From Pseudoalteromonas sp. MMG010 (lineage in GTDB: Bacteria; Pseudomonadota; Gammaproteobacteria; Enterobacterales; Alteromonadaceae): a stretch of DNA of 64,000 nt. The notes under the pieces are model-generated. The model saw nothing but the letters and a program-made list of their open reading frames with translations. It made no database searches and was not told where the DNA came from. Positions 1 through 10,321 of this stretch are shown one piece after another; position 1 is the stretch's first letter, and the number at the start of each line of letters is the position of its first letter. The stretch covers positions 140,151 to 204,150 of the forward strand of contig NZ_JAGJEG010000006.1 in assembly GCF_018100905.1 (NCBI RefSeq). Direction: 5' to 3'. The translations under genes and the position numbers were made by a program.

Positions 1-1320
1 TACCGCCATTAAATATACCGATTTGTGTTGTTTAATTGAGTCAACGGTTGCAGGGCCTCGTTCGGCTTTACCAATCATGCCTACAATACCTGTTTTTTCT
101 AACATCATATCAGTAAATTTATCCATACGTGTCGCTGTTGTTGGGCCCGCCGGGCCTACAGCTTCATCTCCAACCGCATCAACAGGACCGACGTAGTAGA
201 TAAACTTATTATCAAAATCAACACCTTCAGGTAAACCTTCACCTGAATTGATCATATCTTGCAAACGTTTATGAGCCGCGTCTCGACCTGTAAGGATCGT
301 GCCCGAAAGTAAAACGGTTTCACCCATTTTCCACTCTTTTACATCTGCTTTTGTTAATGTATCTAAATTAACACGGCGAGTCCCCTCACCGACTTCAAAT
401 GTAACTTGTGGCCAATCTTCAAGTTTTGGCGCTTTTAAATCAGCAGGGCCTGAGCCATCTAATGTAAAGTGTACGTGGCGAGTTGCAGCACAATTGGGGA
501 TCATAACAACGGGTTTTGATGCGGCATGTGTTGGCGCCGTTTTTACTTTTATATCAACAACTGTCGTTAATCCACCTAAACCTTGTGCACCAATACCTAA
601 CTTATTTGCGCGCTCAAAGATTTCTAAACGAAGTTTTTCTTCAGTAGTTTCTGCTCCACGCTCCATTAGCTCATGGATATCAACGGGGTCCATTAATGAC
701 TCTTTGGCCATGACCGCAGCTTTTTCTGCCGTACCACCAATACCTATACCTAACATGCCTGGCGGACACCAACCAGCTCCCATGGTTGGTAGCGTTTTTT
801 CAACCCATGCAGCAACATCATCTGATGGGTTTAACATCACCATTTTACTTTTATTTTCTGAGCCGCCGCCTTTCGCTGCGACCATCACTTCAACTTCGCC
901 ACCTGCGACTAAGTCAATATGCACAACTGAAGGAGTATTATCTTTGGTGTTTTTACGTGTACCTGCTGGGTCGGCAACTATCGAAGCACGTAATGGGTTA
1001 TCTGGATTTAAATAAGCACGTCGAGTACCTTCATCTACCATTTGTTGTACCGTTAAATCGGTTTTATCCCATTTAACATCCATGCCCACTTTTACAAAAC
1101 ACGTAATAATCCCTGTATCTTGGCATAAAGGGCGCTTACCTTCTGCCGACATACGTGAGTTTATTAAAATCTGTGCGATGGCATCCTTAGCCGCTTTACT
1201 TTGTTCTTTGTTATACGCTTTTTCAAGTGCTTGAACAAAATCAAGTGGGTGATAAAAAGAAATATATTGCAATGCATCTTCAATGCTATCAATAAAGTCT
1301 TGCTGACGGATTGTACTCAT
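1..1320 (-). CDS. fumA: Fumarate hydratase class I (partial, C-terminus beyond window)
   Basis: My translation of the minus strand from an ATG at 1320 reads open for 440 codons to the window edge, about 65 residues short of the usual ~505-residue enzyme. It starts MSTIRQQDFIDSIEDALQ and contains LCQDTGIITCFVKVG and AGWCPPGMLGIGIGG, typical of oxygen-sensitive [4Fe-4S] class I fumarases, with the cysteines expected to hold the cluster. The enzyme interconverts fumarate and malate in the cytoplasmic TCA cycle. AAGGAA lies 6 nt upstream of the ATG. Sequence alone does not separate fumA from fumB, so the symbol marks the class. It diverges from pabB across about 175 nt. Confidence 0.93.
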   Translation of the reverse strand, partial: MSTIRQQDFIDSIEDALQYISFYHPLDFVQALEKAYNKEQSKAAKDAIAQILINSRMSAEGKRPLCQDTGIITCFVKVGMDVKWDKTDLTVQQMVDEGTRRAYLNPDNPLRASIVADPAGTRKNTKDNTPSVVHIDLVAGGEVEVMVAAKGGGSENKSKMVMLNPSDDVAAWVEKTLPTMGAGWCPPGMLGIGIGGTAEKAAVMAKESLMDPVDIHELMERGAETTEEKLRLEIFERANKLGIGAQGLGGLTTVVDIKVKTAPTHAASKPVVMIPNCAATRHVHFTLDGSGPADLKAPKLEDWPQVTFEVGEGTRRVNLDTLTKADVKEWKMGETVLLSGTILTGRDAAHKRLQDMINSGEGLPEGVDFDNKFIYYVGPVDAVGDEAVGPAGPTTATRMDKFTDMMLEKTGIVGMIGKAERGPATVDSIKQHKSVYLMAV

Positions 1321-1495
1321 AGTGGTTCCTTAAGTTCCCGTTAGGCTTAACACGTAAGCCAAATCAAACCGGTGACGGTGGTTTGCTGTGTTATTTAAAA
1401 TTTGTTACTACAACATTTAACTAAACGCTGCCAAAAAAATTTCACTTATGATAACCTCCCAGCCCGTTTCGAGCTAGTTCTTAAGGGGGCAGTTA

Positions 1496-2839
1496 ATGCT
1501 AAACAATGAAAATAATTTAAAAAAATTAGTAATTAACCAAAACTGTATTGACGTGTTTGCTCATTACGCTCATTTGCCTTATGCCATTTTACTTGATTCG
1601 GCAAGTGATCAGCATGTTGATAGTCGTTACGATATCATCGCCATTGCCCCATCGAGCACACTAGAAGTAAAAGATAATAAAAGCTACTTGAACGAGCAGT
1701 TCGACCCTCGTTCATGCTTTGAAATTTTGCAAACTGAATTAAACTTACTCGATGCTAATAAACCACATAGCCTTCCTTTTAACGGTGGCTGGCTTGGGTT
1801 TTTTGGCTACGACTTAAATAGATCGATAGAACACATCCCGCAGTTAGCTAAACACGATATCGACATGCCACAAATGGCCGTTGGATTGTACTTAGACGCC
1901 CTTATTTTTGATAAACAATGTAACAGCTGGTTTTACGTTTCACAGCCTAAAGTAAATCGTTTAGCGTTATATGAAAGCTATTTACAAACCCCAACTAAAA
2001 GTCTCCGCTTTTCACTAACCAGTGCATGGCAATCAAATATGGATGAAAAAACGTATGCGAAAAAATTTGCCAGCATCCACCGTTATTTAAAAACCGGTGA
2101 TTGTTATCAGATTAATTTAGCGCAGCGGTTTGTAGCGGATTATCAAGGGAGTGAGTGGCACGCTTATAAAACCCTTCGAGAAGCAAATAAAGCGCCTTTT
2201 TCTAGTTTTATTAATCACCCGAATGGAGTGATTTTATCGATTTCACCCGAGCGCTTCATTTCAGTTAACGATAAGCGTGTACAAAGTAAACCAATCAAAG
2301 GAACTTTAGCTCGTAAAGACAACCCCGTACAAGATGTCGCTCAAGCACAAACATTATTAAATTCAGAAAAAGATCGGGCTGAAAACGTGATGATTGTCGA
2401 CTTACTTCGCAACGATTTAGGTAAAGTTGCAAAACCCGGCTCTGTAAAAGTGCCTTCATTATTTGCTATAGAAAGTTTTCCGGCAGTCCATCATTTAGTC
2501 AGTACCGTTACCTCAGTGTTAGCACATGATAAAACAGCCGTTGACCAATTAAAGGCCGCTTTTCCTGGGGGGTCAATTACAGGCGCTCCGAAAATAAGAG
2601 CAATGGAAATAATTGAAGAACTGGAGCCGCATAAACGCAGTATTTATTGTGGCTCAATTGGCTATTTAAGTGCCTGTGGCGATATGGATACCAGTATTAC
2701 AATTCGCACATTAGTCTGTCACAAAAACAAAATCTATTGCTGGGCCGGTGGAGGTATTGTGGCTGACTCTAAAGTTGAATTGGAATACCAAGAGACTTAC
2801 GATAAAGTAAATAAAATTCTGCCATTATTAAAACTGTAG
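1496..2839 (+). CDS. pabB: Aminodeoxychorismate synthase component I
   Basis: A 447-residue chorismate-utilising enzyme that, with a PabA-type glutaminase, converts chorismate to 4-amino-4-deoxychorismate for folate synthesis. PIKGT (residues 266-270) carries the lysine (K268) that distinguishes PabB from anthranilate synthase TrpE, which has PIAGT. GGSITGAPK lies at 358-366 and DLLRNDLGKV at about 302-311; these are the chorismate-binding core. An N-terminal domain with the GGWLGFFGYD motif precedes it. AAGGGGG sits about 6 nt before the ATG. No PabA partner is in the window. The Nudix gene begins 6 nt after the stop, so the two are probably co-transcribed. Confidence 0.93.
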   Translation: MLNNENNLKKLVINQNCIDVFAHYAHLPYAILLDSASDQHVDSRYDIIAIAPSSTLEVKDNKSYLNEQFDPRSCFEILQTELNLLDANKPHSLPFNGGWLGFFGYDLNRSIEHIPQLAKHDIDMPQMAVGLYLDALIFDKQCNSWFYVSQPKVNRLALYESYLQTPTKSLRFSLTSAWQSNMDEKTYAKKFASIHRYLKTGDCYQINLAQRFVADYQGSEWHAYKTLREANKAPFSSFINHPNGVILSISPERFISVNDKRVQSKPIKGTLARKDNPVQDVAQAQTLLNSEKDRAENVMIVDLLRNDLGKVAKPGSVKVPSLFAIESFPAVHHLVSTVTSVLAHDKTAVDQLKAAFPGGSITGAPKIRAMEIIEELEPHKRSIYCGSIGYLSACGDMDTSITIRTLVCHKNKIYCWAGGGIVADSKVELEYQETYDKVNKILPLLKL

Positions 2840-2845
2840 GTTATT

Positions 2846-3424
2846 TTGAATAGTGAAGATATCGTTACTCGGTTTTTATTAACATCACTTCCTACTTATA
2901 AGTCGATAAAGACTAACTTAAACACGCGTGCCAGTGCGGTAATCATTCCTATAATCGATATTAATAATCATGCCCATGTTTTATTGTGTAAACGTGCGAG
3001 TCATTTATCTCATCACCCGGGTGAAATATGTCTACCCGGTGGTAAATTTGAACCCCATGACTTAACCCTTCGCACAACCGCTTTGAGAGAGCTCAAAGAA
3101 GAGCTCAACATCGAATCTAACAATGTTAAAGTATTAGGCGTATTACCGGTTCACCACACGCTAACGGGTTTTACTATCAGCCCCTATGTTGCTTTATTGA
3201 AACCAACTACACAGTGGCAAAACGATGTAAATGAAGTGCAAGCTAGTTTTTTACTGCCTTTACATGCATTAAGCCAAGATCATAATTGGCAACATTTCAC
3301 ATTTGAGCGTAATAATAAGCTGCAACACTTACCGGGTTTTTACACCCCTTATGGCTTATTATGGGGGGCAACAGCAAATATTATTCGTCATTTTACTCGT
3401 CAGATCAGTTTAAAAACTGCGTAA
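2846..3424 (+). CDS. Nudix hydrolase, CoA pyrophosphatase type (NudL/YeaB-like)
   Basis: A 192-residue Nudix protein beginning at a TTG codon 6 nt after pabB. It carries the CoA-specific upstream signature (VLLCKRASHLSHHPGEICL, about residues 46-64) immediately before the Nudix box, in which GGKFEPHDLTLR leads into ALRELKEEL with the metal-binding REL-x-EE core. The family cleaves coenzyme A to 4'-phosphopantetheine and 3',5'-ADP. In many gammaproteobacteria the yeaB gene is also close to pabB and sdaA, which matches this pabB-nudix-sdaA order. No nearer ATG gives the full domain, so the TTG start is accepted. Confidence 0.88.
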   Translation: MNSEDIVTRFLLTSLPTYKSIKTNLNTRASAVIIPIIDINNHAHVLLCKRASHLSHHPGEICLPGGKFEPHDLTLRTTALRELKEELNIESNNVKVLGVLPVHHTLTGFTISPYVALLKPTTQWQNDVNEVQASFLLPLHALSQDHNWQHFTFERNNKLQHLPGFYTPYGLLWGATANIIRHFTRQISLKTA

Positions 3425-3508
3425 TAGTAGTTACAGCACAAAGGCGGTGCGTTATGATAGTCGACCGTTCAAAGTTCAGCATGCGTGCTGGTAAAATAGA
3501 GGCACATT

Positions 3509-4885
3509 ATGATCAGTGCATTTGATATGTTTAGTGTAGGCATAGGACCATCATCGTCACATACGGTAGGACCAATGCGTGCATCGCGTTTATTTGTCAA
3601 TGAATTAACAGAGCAAAAATTACTCACTAAAGTTACCAATGTAAAAGTAGAATTATATGGCTCACTTGGCCAAACAGGTATAGGGCATGGCTCAGGTAAA
3701 GCCGTTATATTAGGCCTTGCAGGTTACGATCCTGAAACCATCGATGCTGATGCTGTAGAAGGGATTTTGGCAACCATAGAGCAAGAACAAGTTATTTATT
3801 TAAATAAACAACAAAAAGCTAATTTTCCAAAACAAGGGGCTATTATATTTCATCGCCGTAAAACCTTGCCAAAACATTCAAATGCCATGGAAATTATAGC
3901 TTCAAATGAAAAAGACGTTTTATTTCGCAAAGTATACTACTCAATCGGCGGCGGCTTTATCGTAAGCGATGAAGAGTTTGAAAATGAAAAACAAGCTGCT
4001 ATTGATATTCGCGAGCAAAACCCAGCCCCCTTCCCTTTTGACAGCGCACAAAAATTACTCGAATTATGTAAAGAATCAGGGTTTAGTGTGTCCACCCTGA
4101 TGATGCAGAACGAAAAAACTTTACGCAGCGAAAATCAAATAAAAGATGAGCTTTTTAATATTTGGCAAGTAATGAAAGCCTGTATTGAGCGTGGTATGCG
4201 TACAGAAGGGATTTTACCCGGTGGACTAAAAGTAAAACGACGTGCCCCCAGTTTATATTTAAAACTGAATGTAGAAGTCAGTAACGATCCACTTCGTGCT
4301 ATGGACTGGGTTGATTTATTTGCATTAGCCGTAAATGAAGAAAATGCAGCGGGAGGGCGCGTTGTTACAGCGCCAACTAATGGTGCAGCAGGAATTTTAC
4401 CTGCGGTTTTAATGTATTATCATACTTTTATAAAAGAAGTAGACCGAGATATTGCAACACGTTATTTATTAACTGCCGCGGCGATTGGTATTTTATATAA
4501 AAAGAATGCGTCTATTTCAGGAGCCGAAGTGGGATGCCAAGGTGAAGTCGGTGTTGCATGCTCTATGGCAGCAGGCGCATTAACAGAAATTGTGGGTGGC
4601 AATGTTGTTCATGTTGAAAATGCAGCTGAAATTGGCATGGAGCATAACTTAGGATTAACCTGTGATCCCGTTGGCGGATTAGTTCAAGTCCCCTGTATAG
4701 AGCGTAATGCTATGGGTGCTATAAAAGCAATTAATGCTTCTAGATTAGCCATTAGAGGCAGCGGTGAGCAAAAGGTATCTCTTGATAAAGTCATTAAAAC
4801 CATGCTTGATACTGGCAATGATATGAAAACAAAATACAAAGAAACCGCACGCGGTGGGTTAGCTGTTAATATTATTGAGTGTTAA
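3509..4885 (+). CDS. sdaA: L-serine ammonia-lyase, iron-sulfur-dependent, single chain
   Basis: A 458-residue L-serine dehydratase that deaminates L-serine to pyruvate and ammonia with a [4Fe-4S] cluster. The N-terminus has the [20 protein letters not shown] signature of the beta-type domain (residues 7-26). The alpha domain has the cysteine-containing segments [16 protein letters not shown] and [16 protein letters not shown]. Length matches SdaA/SdaB (about 455). Paralogues sdaA and sdaB cannot be told apart here; the link to a yeaB-type Nudix gene favours sdaA. A strong hairpin terminator follows at 4901. Confidence 0.92.
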   Translation: MISAFDMFSVGIGPSSSHTVGPMRASRLFVNELTEQKLLTKVTNVKVELYGSLGQTGIGHGSGKAVILGLAGYDPETIDADAVEGILATIEQEQVIYLNKQQKANFPKQGAIIFHRRKTLPKHSNAMEIIASNEKDVLFRKVYYSIGGGFIVSDEEFENEKQAAIDIREQNPAPFPFDSAQKLLELCKESGFSVSTLMMQNEKTLRSENQIKDELFNIWQVMKACIERGMRTEGILPGGLKVKRRAPSLYLKLNVEVSNDPLRAMDWVDLFALAVNEENAAGGRVVTAPTNGAAGILPAVLMYYHTFIKEVDRDIATRYLLTAAAIGILYKKNASISGAEVGCQGEVGVACSMAAGALTEIVGGNVVHVENAAEIGMEHNLGLTCDPVGGLVQVPCIERNAMGAIKAINASRLAIRGSGEQKVSLDKVIKTMLDTGNDMKTKYKETARGGLAVNIIEC

Positions 4886-4900
4886 TATTATTATGATAAA

Positions 4901-4922
4901 AAAGCCGCACAAGTGCGGCTTT
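4901..4922. terminator. Rho-independent terminator between sdaA and cysB
   Basis: AAGCCGCAC pairs with GTGCGGCTT around a 2-nt AA centre. An A-run precedes it on the plus strand, giving U-tracts towards cysB's convergent transcripts. It lies between two convergent genes and probably serves both. Confidence 0.85.
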
Positions 4923-4936
4923 GTATTATAAATAAA

Positions 4937-5938
<1,002 letters not shown>

Positions 5939-6200
5939 TCAATAAAGTAGATGAGAGTATGTGGCTAAAAACGAGTAAATAAAATAAATAACGCTTTAAA
6001 CAAAATAGCATGACATACGCCTAGTTTAGCTACTAGGCTAGCATAATCTATTATGTTCAGGTAGCTCATTTATGAGCAATACTAATTTTTGTCATGTTAA
6101 TGACCATACAGTGGTATAATCAATAATTATAAAAATAACTAATTTCATAAAAATAATGTAATATTATCCAGTATTAGATTATGAACTAGAGAGTTTTAAC

Positions 6201-6959
6201 ATGATCGTTTCTATTATTATTATATTAATTGTTGCACTCATCATTATTGCCCTATGGGTTGGTGCAATGCAGCAACGTAAAGAAAAAAAAGAAATCGAAC
6301 GCCGTAAAGAATTAACAAAGCTCAAAGCGATAATTGAAGAATCTGACGATGCATTAATGAATAGTGCAAATATCCCGCTTTCAGAGGCATTAATAAGAAC
6401 ACTACAAAGCAGAAGTTATAATGCGCTAATAGAAATGTCATCTTTATCGCCTAACTCCAAAGCCTTAAAAACTCGTTTATCTCAATCAAAAGAATTATTA
6501 GAAAAACCCGTTGAGGGCAATAATAGCGACACCATGGCGTTACCAAACAACGATAAGCAACTTATTGGTATCATTCAAAGTATAAAAAAAATACGCTCAA
6601 TTATTCGTAGTGAACACAATAAAGGACGAATAGAAAGTGCAACATATTCAATGGAAGATAAACGCCTTGAAAAACTTCAGGTGAGAATTAACATAGACAG
6701 TCAAATTAAACGTGGGCTATCAGCACGTTCAGCGAGTATGGTTGGCTCTGCCCGTCAATACTTTGAAAAAGCATATGCAACATTAAGTGCATTAACTTAT
6801 AGTGATGATTACATTACAGCAAAAAAGAACGAACTTGAAGGTTATTTAAATGCAATTACCAAAGAGTTAAAAAGTTCTAATGAGAAAGCACTGAAGAAAA
6901 AAGCGGAAGAAGAACAAGATGATTTAGATGTCTTGTTTGCTCCGAAGAAGAAGTGGTAA
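6201..6959 (+). CDS. Conserved hypothetical membrane-anchored coiled-coil protein
   Basis: I do not recognise this 252-residue protein. Residues 2-23 are a strongly hydrophobic segment rich in isoleucine and valine, followed by a basic and acidic stretch (QQRKEKKEIERRKELTK). It therefore looks like a single-pass inner-membrane protein with a long helical cytoplasmic domain. The C-terminal tail (about 225-252) is highly charged with a run of lysines. No catalytic motif is visible. It ends 6 nt from the convergent diguanylate cyclase stop with no terminator between. GAGAG lies about 8 nt upstream of the ATG. Confidence 0.75.
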   Translation: MIVSIIIILIVALIIIALWVGAMQQRKEKKEIERRKELTKLKAIIEESDDALMNSANIPLSEALIRTLQSRSYNALIEMSSLSPNSKALKTRLSQSKELLEKPVEGNNSDTMALPNNDKQLIGIIQSIKKIRSIIRSEHNKGRIESATYSMEDKRLEKLQVRINIDSQIKRGLSARSASMVGSARQYFEKAYATLSALTYSDDYITAKKNELEGYLNAITKELKSSNEKALKKKAEEEQDDLDVLFAPKKKW

Positions 6960-6965
6960 CGGCAG

Positions 6966-7883
6966 TTAAAAGTGAATGCGATTTCTTCCTTCAGATTTTG
7001 CTTTATACAGTAATTTATCCGCTATTTCTATTGTTTGTTGATTGTCGTTAAAAGACTTGAAAGTTGCTCCACCAATACTTATTGTTAAATAATCATGCTC
7101 TGAAAACTGATGTTCGATAGCTAAGCTTTCTATGTTGCATTTTATTTTTTCGGCAACATATTTAGCGCCTTCTGAGCTGGTATTAGGTAACACAACAACA
7201 AACTCTTCACCACCATAGCGTGCCACAAAGTCTTGTGGTCGCAATAAGCTATCGGTAATTGTTTTAGCTACACGAATTAATGCATTATCACCTTGTAGAT
7301 GACCATATATATCATTAAATTGCTTAAAGTAGTCAATATCAATAAGTAAAACCGCATAATCCGTTTTTTCTCTTAACGCATGTAATTCAACTTTTTCAAA
7401 ATGACTATCAAAGTAACGACGATTAAATACATTAGTTAAACCGTCTAAAAACACTTGTTTTAAAAGTATGTCGTGCTGAAACTTAATCGTTAAATGTGAA
7501 CGTACTCGTTGATAAAGTGTTTCGGGGTTAATAGGTTTCGTTACAAAATCCACAGCCCCGGCATCCCAACATTGAGTTTCTTCATGCTGTAGCGAAGTAA
7601 CAAAAATTATCGGTATTTCGTGAGTGAGCTCATTATTTTTAAATTCTATACACGTCTGAATACCGCTCATGCCGTCCATAGATATATCTAATAAAATAAT
7701 ATCTGGAATATCATTTTTTACTTGCAATAAAGCATCTTCACCACTGCTCGCGGTACTGACAGAGAAATGCTCAGATAAACGTTTTTTTAATACAATTAAA
7801 CTTAATGGCTGGTCGTCAACAATCAACACTTTAGCATTATCTAAATTCAACTGTATTTTACCCAAACCGGTATTTAACTTCAT
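6966..7883 (-). CDS. Response regulator diguanylate cyclase (REC-GGDEF)
   Basis: A 305-residue two-domain protein. The receiver (about 17-135) has the DD pair in LIVDDQPLS, phosphoacceptor Asp66 in LLDIS, and the conserved lysine in FVTKPIN. The output GGDEF domain (about 145-305) has an intact GGEEF active site at 224-228. An RPQD inhibitory I-site (215-218) lies exactly five residues before it, so the protein should make c-di-GMP and be product-inhibited. The layout resembles WspR/PleD-type proteins. No kinase gene is adjacent on this strand, so the partner is unknown. Confidence 0.92.
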   Translation of the reverse strand: MKLNTGLGKIQLNLDNAKVLIVDDQPLSLIVLKKRLSEHFSVSTASSGEDALLQVKNDIPDIILLDISMDGMSGIQTCIEFKNNELTHEIPIIFVTSLQHEETQCWDAGAVDFVTKPINPETLYQRVRSHLTIKFQHDILLKQVFLDGLTNVFNRRYFDSHFEKVELHALREKTDYAVLLIDIDYFKQFNDIYGHLQGDNALIRVAKTITDSLLRPQDFVARYGGEEFVVVLPNTSSEGAKYVAEKIKCNIESLAIEHQFSEHDYLTISIGGATFKSFNDNQQTIEIADKLLYKAKSEGRNRIHF

Positions 7884-8034
7884 ATTAACATTATATCTTT
7901 ATTGTAATTTTATCTAATACTATTATGCTAAATAATATAAATCAAATATAAAGCGTTTAATTGTTATTTATTTGTATAAAGTATTAAAAGAGGGATTATT
8001 AGAGAGAAATCAAATGATTATTATTGGTAAGTCA

Positions 8035-8067
8035 GCCTTATAAAGAGTGAAACACTTTTTATAAGGC
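8035..8067. repeat. Near-perfect 15-bp inverted repeat downstream of the DUF6172 gene
   Basis: GCCTTATAAAGAGTG and CACTTTTTATAAGGC are separated by AAA, with 14 of 15 positions pairing. It lies about 20 nt beyond the stop of the gene at 8086-8385 and could act as its terminator, but no clear U-run follows on either strand. Confidence 0.6.
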
Positions 8068-8085
8068 AATAAATTTGCTTAGTAT

Positions 8086-8385
8086 TTATGCATCTTCTGC
8101 ATCAATAAACTCACGTTGAGCTGGACGAGCTAAGATTTCGACATAAAAATGAGCCAACTCTTGTTGTTCAATCTCTGTGATTTTACTGTTTATTTGTGAA
8201 ACATGAATCGCTTGTGCATCGTCTGCTGTATTTCCAAACTTACAATCAAAAGCCCAATAATCAGCATCAACAGGAAGTGTTTTATTTCGCTCTCTTTTCA
8301 AATATTTTTTCACTTCATGCTTTGCAGCATCAACCATACGAGGGTATTTGATTTTCTCATGATTTAACGTGAATGTTTTCTTCAT
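8086..8385 (-). CDS. DUF6172-family small protein
   Basis: A 99-residue protein without signal peptide or membrane segment. It is basic at the N-terminus (MKKTFTLNHEKIKYPRMVDA, then KHEVKKYLKRERNKTLP) and acidic at the end. The pattern 'KKTF-L-H-KIK--R-VDA-KHEVKKYLKRER' followed by 'WDF/WAFDCKFG' matches what I recall of DUF6172 proteins in marine gammaproteobacteria. The function of that family is not known. The basic lysine/arginine patch suggests nucleic-acid or ribosome contact, which is inference only. It stands alone, flanked by short AT-rich spacers. Confidence 0.75.
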   Translation of the reverse strand: MKKTFTLNHEKIKYPRMVDAAKHEVKKYLKRERNKTLPVDADYWAFDCKFGNTADDAQAIHVSQINSKITEIEQQELAHFYVEILARPAQREFIDAEDA

Positions 8386-8527
8386 TACTTTCCTAATTTA
8401 CCTAAATATTTTGATATACGATGATTTCGTTACATCATTTTTGGCTATTATAGCAACTACATTTAAATTTTGGATGTTTTTTTAACGGATCAAAAAAATA
8501 AAAACAACATCAATTAATATAGGCCAT

Positions 8528-9055
8528 CTACGCATATGATAAATGGAGAGGTTTATGGATAGACTCATTTTGTAAACTATCATAAAACCCAGCTGCATCC
8601 ATGGGCATATTAGTTAATTGTATTGATTCATTCGTAGTGCGCTTTCTAACTGCCAGTTCACAATTATCTAAAACCGATAGAGGGATATGAGTACTGTCAT
8701 CTCTTATAACTAATGGCTCTGGATTTAAGCAATGCGTTAGTTTTATCGTCATCATTCCAGATTGCTCACCACTTTGTTGCAATATTTTACAATTGTGTTG
8801 ACCAATTAGCATATTAAATTTGTCTGGTGCTAACTGCTGAATAGGTCCGCTCCCAAACTTTTTTCGCAGAACGTGTTCATCTACTATGTCATTTAACGAG
8901 TCAGATTGCGGTAAGTGAAATTGACTAAAATCTAAAGCATCATGAGAGAGCATCGCTAATAAAAGTGAAAATTCGCCACGACGTCTTTCATGGACACTTT
9001 TATTTAGCCGTGTATCAAGCTGACTCTCTGTGATTAACAAACCATCGATTTGCAT
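8528..9055 (-). CDS. VC2046/SO_2500-family conserved protein
   Basis: A 175-residue soluble protein. The N-terminal stretch with ESQLDTRLNKSVHERRRGEF and LLLAMLSHDALDFSQF matches the family named VC2046/SO_2500 in Vibrio and Shewanella annotations, as far as I recall. No catalytic motif, signal peptide or membrane helix is visible, and the role is unknown. It diverges from the tRNA-Tyr pair, with their promoter only about 70 nt from its start codon. Confidence 0.72.
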   Translation of the reverse strand: MQIDGLLITESQLDTRLNKSVHERRRGEFSLLLAMLSHDALDFSQFHLPQSDSLNDIVDEHVLRKKFGSGPIQQLAPDKFNMLIGQHNCKILQQSGEQSGMMTIKLTHCLNPEPLVIRDDSTHIPLSVLDNCELAVRKRTTNESIQLTNMPMDAAGFYDSLQNESIHKPLHLSYA

Positions 9056-9124
9056 ATACTTTAGCCGATTATAATGAAGAATATGTATTTATCGGCTTTA
9101 TTTCATTTTTCTTTAGCTTTTTTC

Positions 9125-9152
9125 TTTACTTAAATAAACTTTTTGCTATTAT
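9125..9152 (+). promoter_or_regulatory. Putative sigma-70 promoter of the tRNA-Tyr pair
   Basis: TTTACT (9125-9130) and TATTAT (9147-9152) are separated by 16 nt and are followed by a GC-rich discriminator (CAGCGCCG). Such a discriminator is typical of stable-RNA promoters under stringent control. The first tRNA begins 15 nt after the -10 box. Confidence 0.65.
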
Positions 9153-9167
9153 CAGCGCCGTTGCATT

Positions 9168-9252
9168 GGAGGGGTTCCCGAGCGGCCAAAGGGATCAGAC
9201 TGTAAATCTGACGGCTCAGCCTTCGCTGGTTCGAATCCAGCTCCCTCCACCA
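9168..9252 (+). tRNA. tRNA-Tyr (GTA), copy 1
   Basis: An 85-nt class II tRNA with a long variable arm and encoded CCA. The acceptor GGAGGGG pairs with CTCCCTCC. The anticodon GTA is at 9202-9204 in CTGTAAATC, and the T-loop TTCGAATC is intact. It is identical to copy 2. Confidence 0.97.
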
Positions 9253-9298
9253 CTTTTCTTCGGCTAAGATAAGTGGGGCCATTGCAACAAATTAGTGT

Positions 9299-9383
9299 GG
9301 AGGGGTTCCCGAGCGGCCAAAGGGATCAGACTGTAAATCTGACGGCTCAGCCTTCGCTGGTTCGAATCCAGCTCCCTCCACCA
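9299..9383 (+). tRNA. tRNA-Tyr (GTA), copy 2
   Basis: Identical in all 85 nt to copy 1, including the CCA end, and separated from it by a 46-nt spacer. The anticodon GTA is at 9333-9335. It is probably processed from one transcript with copy 1. The AT-only palindrome TTATATTAA/TTAATATAA (9392-9409) follows directly. Confidence 0.97.
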
Positions 9384-9438
9384 CTTTCCTTTTATATTAA
9401 TTAATATAAGTCTAAAAATTCTAGCTATCGCTTCTTTG

Positions 9439-10131
9439 TTAAAATACCCACTGTAAAGAATCACCATTTGTTTTTAACCATCGTTCAGCATTTTTATACT
9501 GTGGGTAATAGTGTGAAACCAACGCCCAAAATTCAGTGCTATGGTTTAAATGAACCCGATGAGCAAGCTCATGAACTATCACGTAATCTATAATCGACTT
9601 ATCTGCCCCAATTAATTGCAAGTTAAAGGTAAGCTCATCATGATTATTACAACTCCCCCATCTTCTTTTGTAAGTTTTGATTGTCACTTTTTTTGGTAAA
9701 GTCATTTCCATCAGCTGGCAAAAGTAATGAAGTTTCATATCTATGTATTGCTCTAGAGTATGAAGTAGACACTCCTGCAGTAATTTTTGTCTTTTCTGAT
9801 CAATTGCAGAAACCCTCGAAGAAGTATGAATAGTCATATTAGAGTAATCATTATCAATGTTGACAAAAGATTTTGTGTCGGTCTTAAAATGTATTAATAC
9901 GTTTTGTGAGAAAATTTGTATACATTGATTTTTAAATGGATATTGTGTTTTTTCTATTGCTAAATATTGTTTATTTAATTGAGCTATTACCCAAGATTGT
10001 TTTAATAATAGCCACTCGTTGATTAGCTTTGCACACACGCTTCGAGGGGCATAAACTGTTACTTTTTTGTTAACAACTTTTATAGCAAGCGTTTTACGCC
10101 GCGTACTTCTTTTTAATTGGTATTCAAACAA
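9439..10131 (-). CDS. YgjP-like M48/SprT-type metal-dependent hydrolase
   Basis: A 230-residue protein of the YgjP/DUF45 family. The zinc-binding HELAHRVHLNHS motif lies at about residues 187-198. The typical RWGSC segment precedes it at about 157-161, in YKRRWGSCNNHDELTFN. Family members look like minimal M48 peptidases, and E. coli YgjP has been reported as a UTP pyrophosphatase, so protease activity should not be assumed. No signal peptide is present. It faces the tRNA-Tyr pair convergently. Confidence 0.87.
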   Translation of the reverse strand: MFEYQLKRSTRRKTLAIKVVNKKVTVYAPRSVCAKLINEWLLLKQSWVIAQLNKQYLAIEKTQYPFKNQCIQIFSQNVLIHFKTDTKSFVNIDNDYSNMTIHTSSRVSAIDQKRQKLLQECLLHTLEQYIDMKLHYFCQLMEMTLPKKVTIKTYKRRWGSCNNHDELTFNLQLIGADKSIIDYVIVHELAHRVHLNHSTEFWALVSHYYPQYKNAERWLKTNGDSLQWVF

Positions 10132-10321
10132 AACCTTTCTCTTTTTAGCTTAGCCTTCGCGAAAAAAACACTACTTTATAACTAACCAAATCACTTCACA
10201 GTTAATTTATAGTTAATTAATCATTAACATTCTATATCTTTGTTCCTAATAAAAAAACTGCCTTCTTTTTGTTTATATTTTGTATTAAACTATAGCACTA
10301 ACGTTTATTTTTTGAGCCCTT

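Noticed and set aside
299..1076. Plus-strand open frames of 238 and 96 residues
   Set aside because: They lie opposite the fumarase gene, whose minus-strand product is unmistakable; they are antisense shadows.
9264..9467. 67-residue minus-strand frame containing RELDSNQRRLSRQ
   Set aside because: It is the reverse reading of tRNA-Tyr copy 2 plus flanks, a well-known false gene call.
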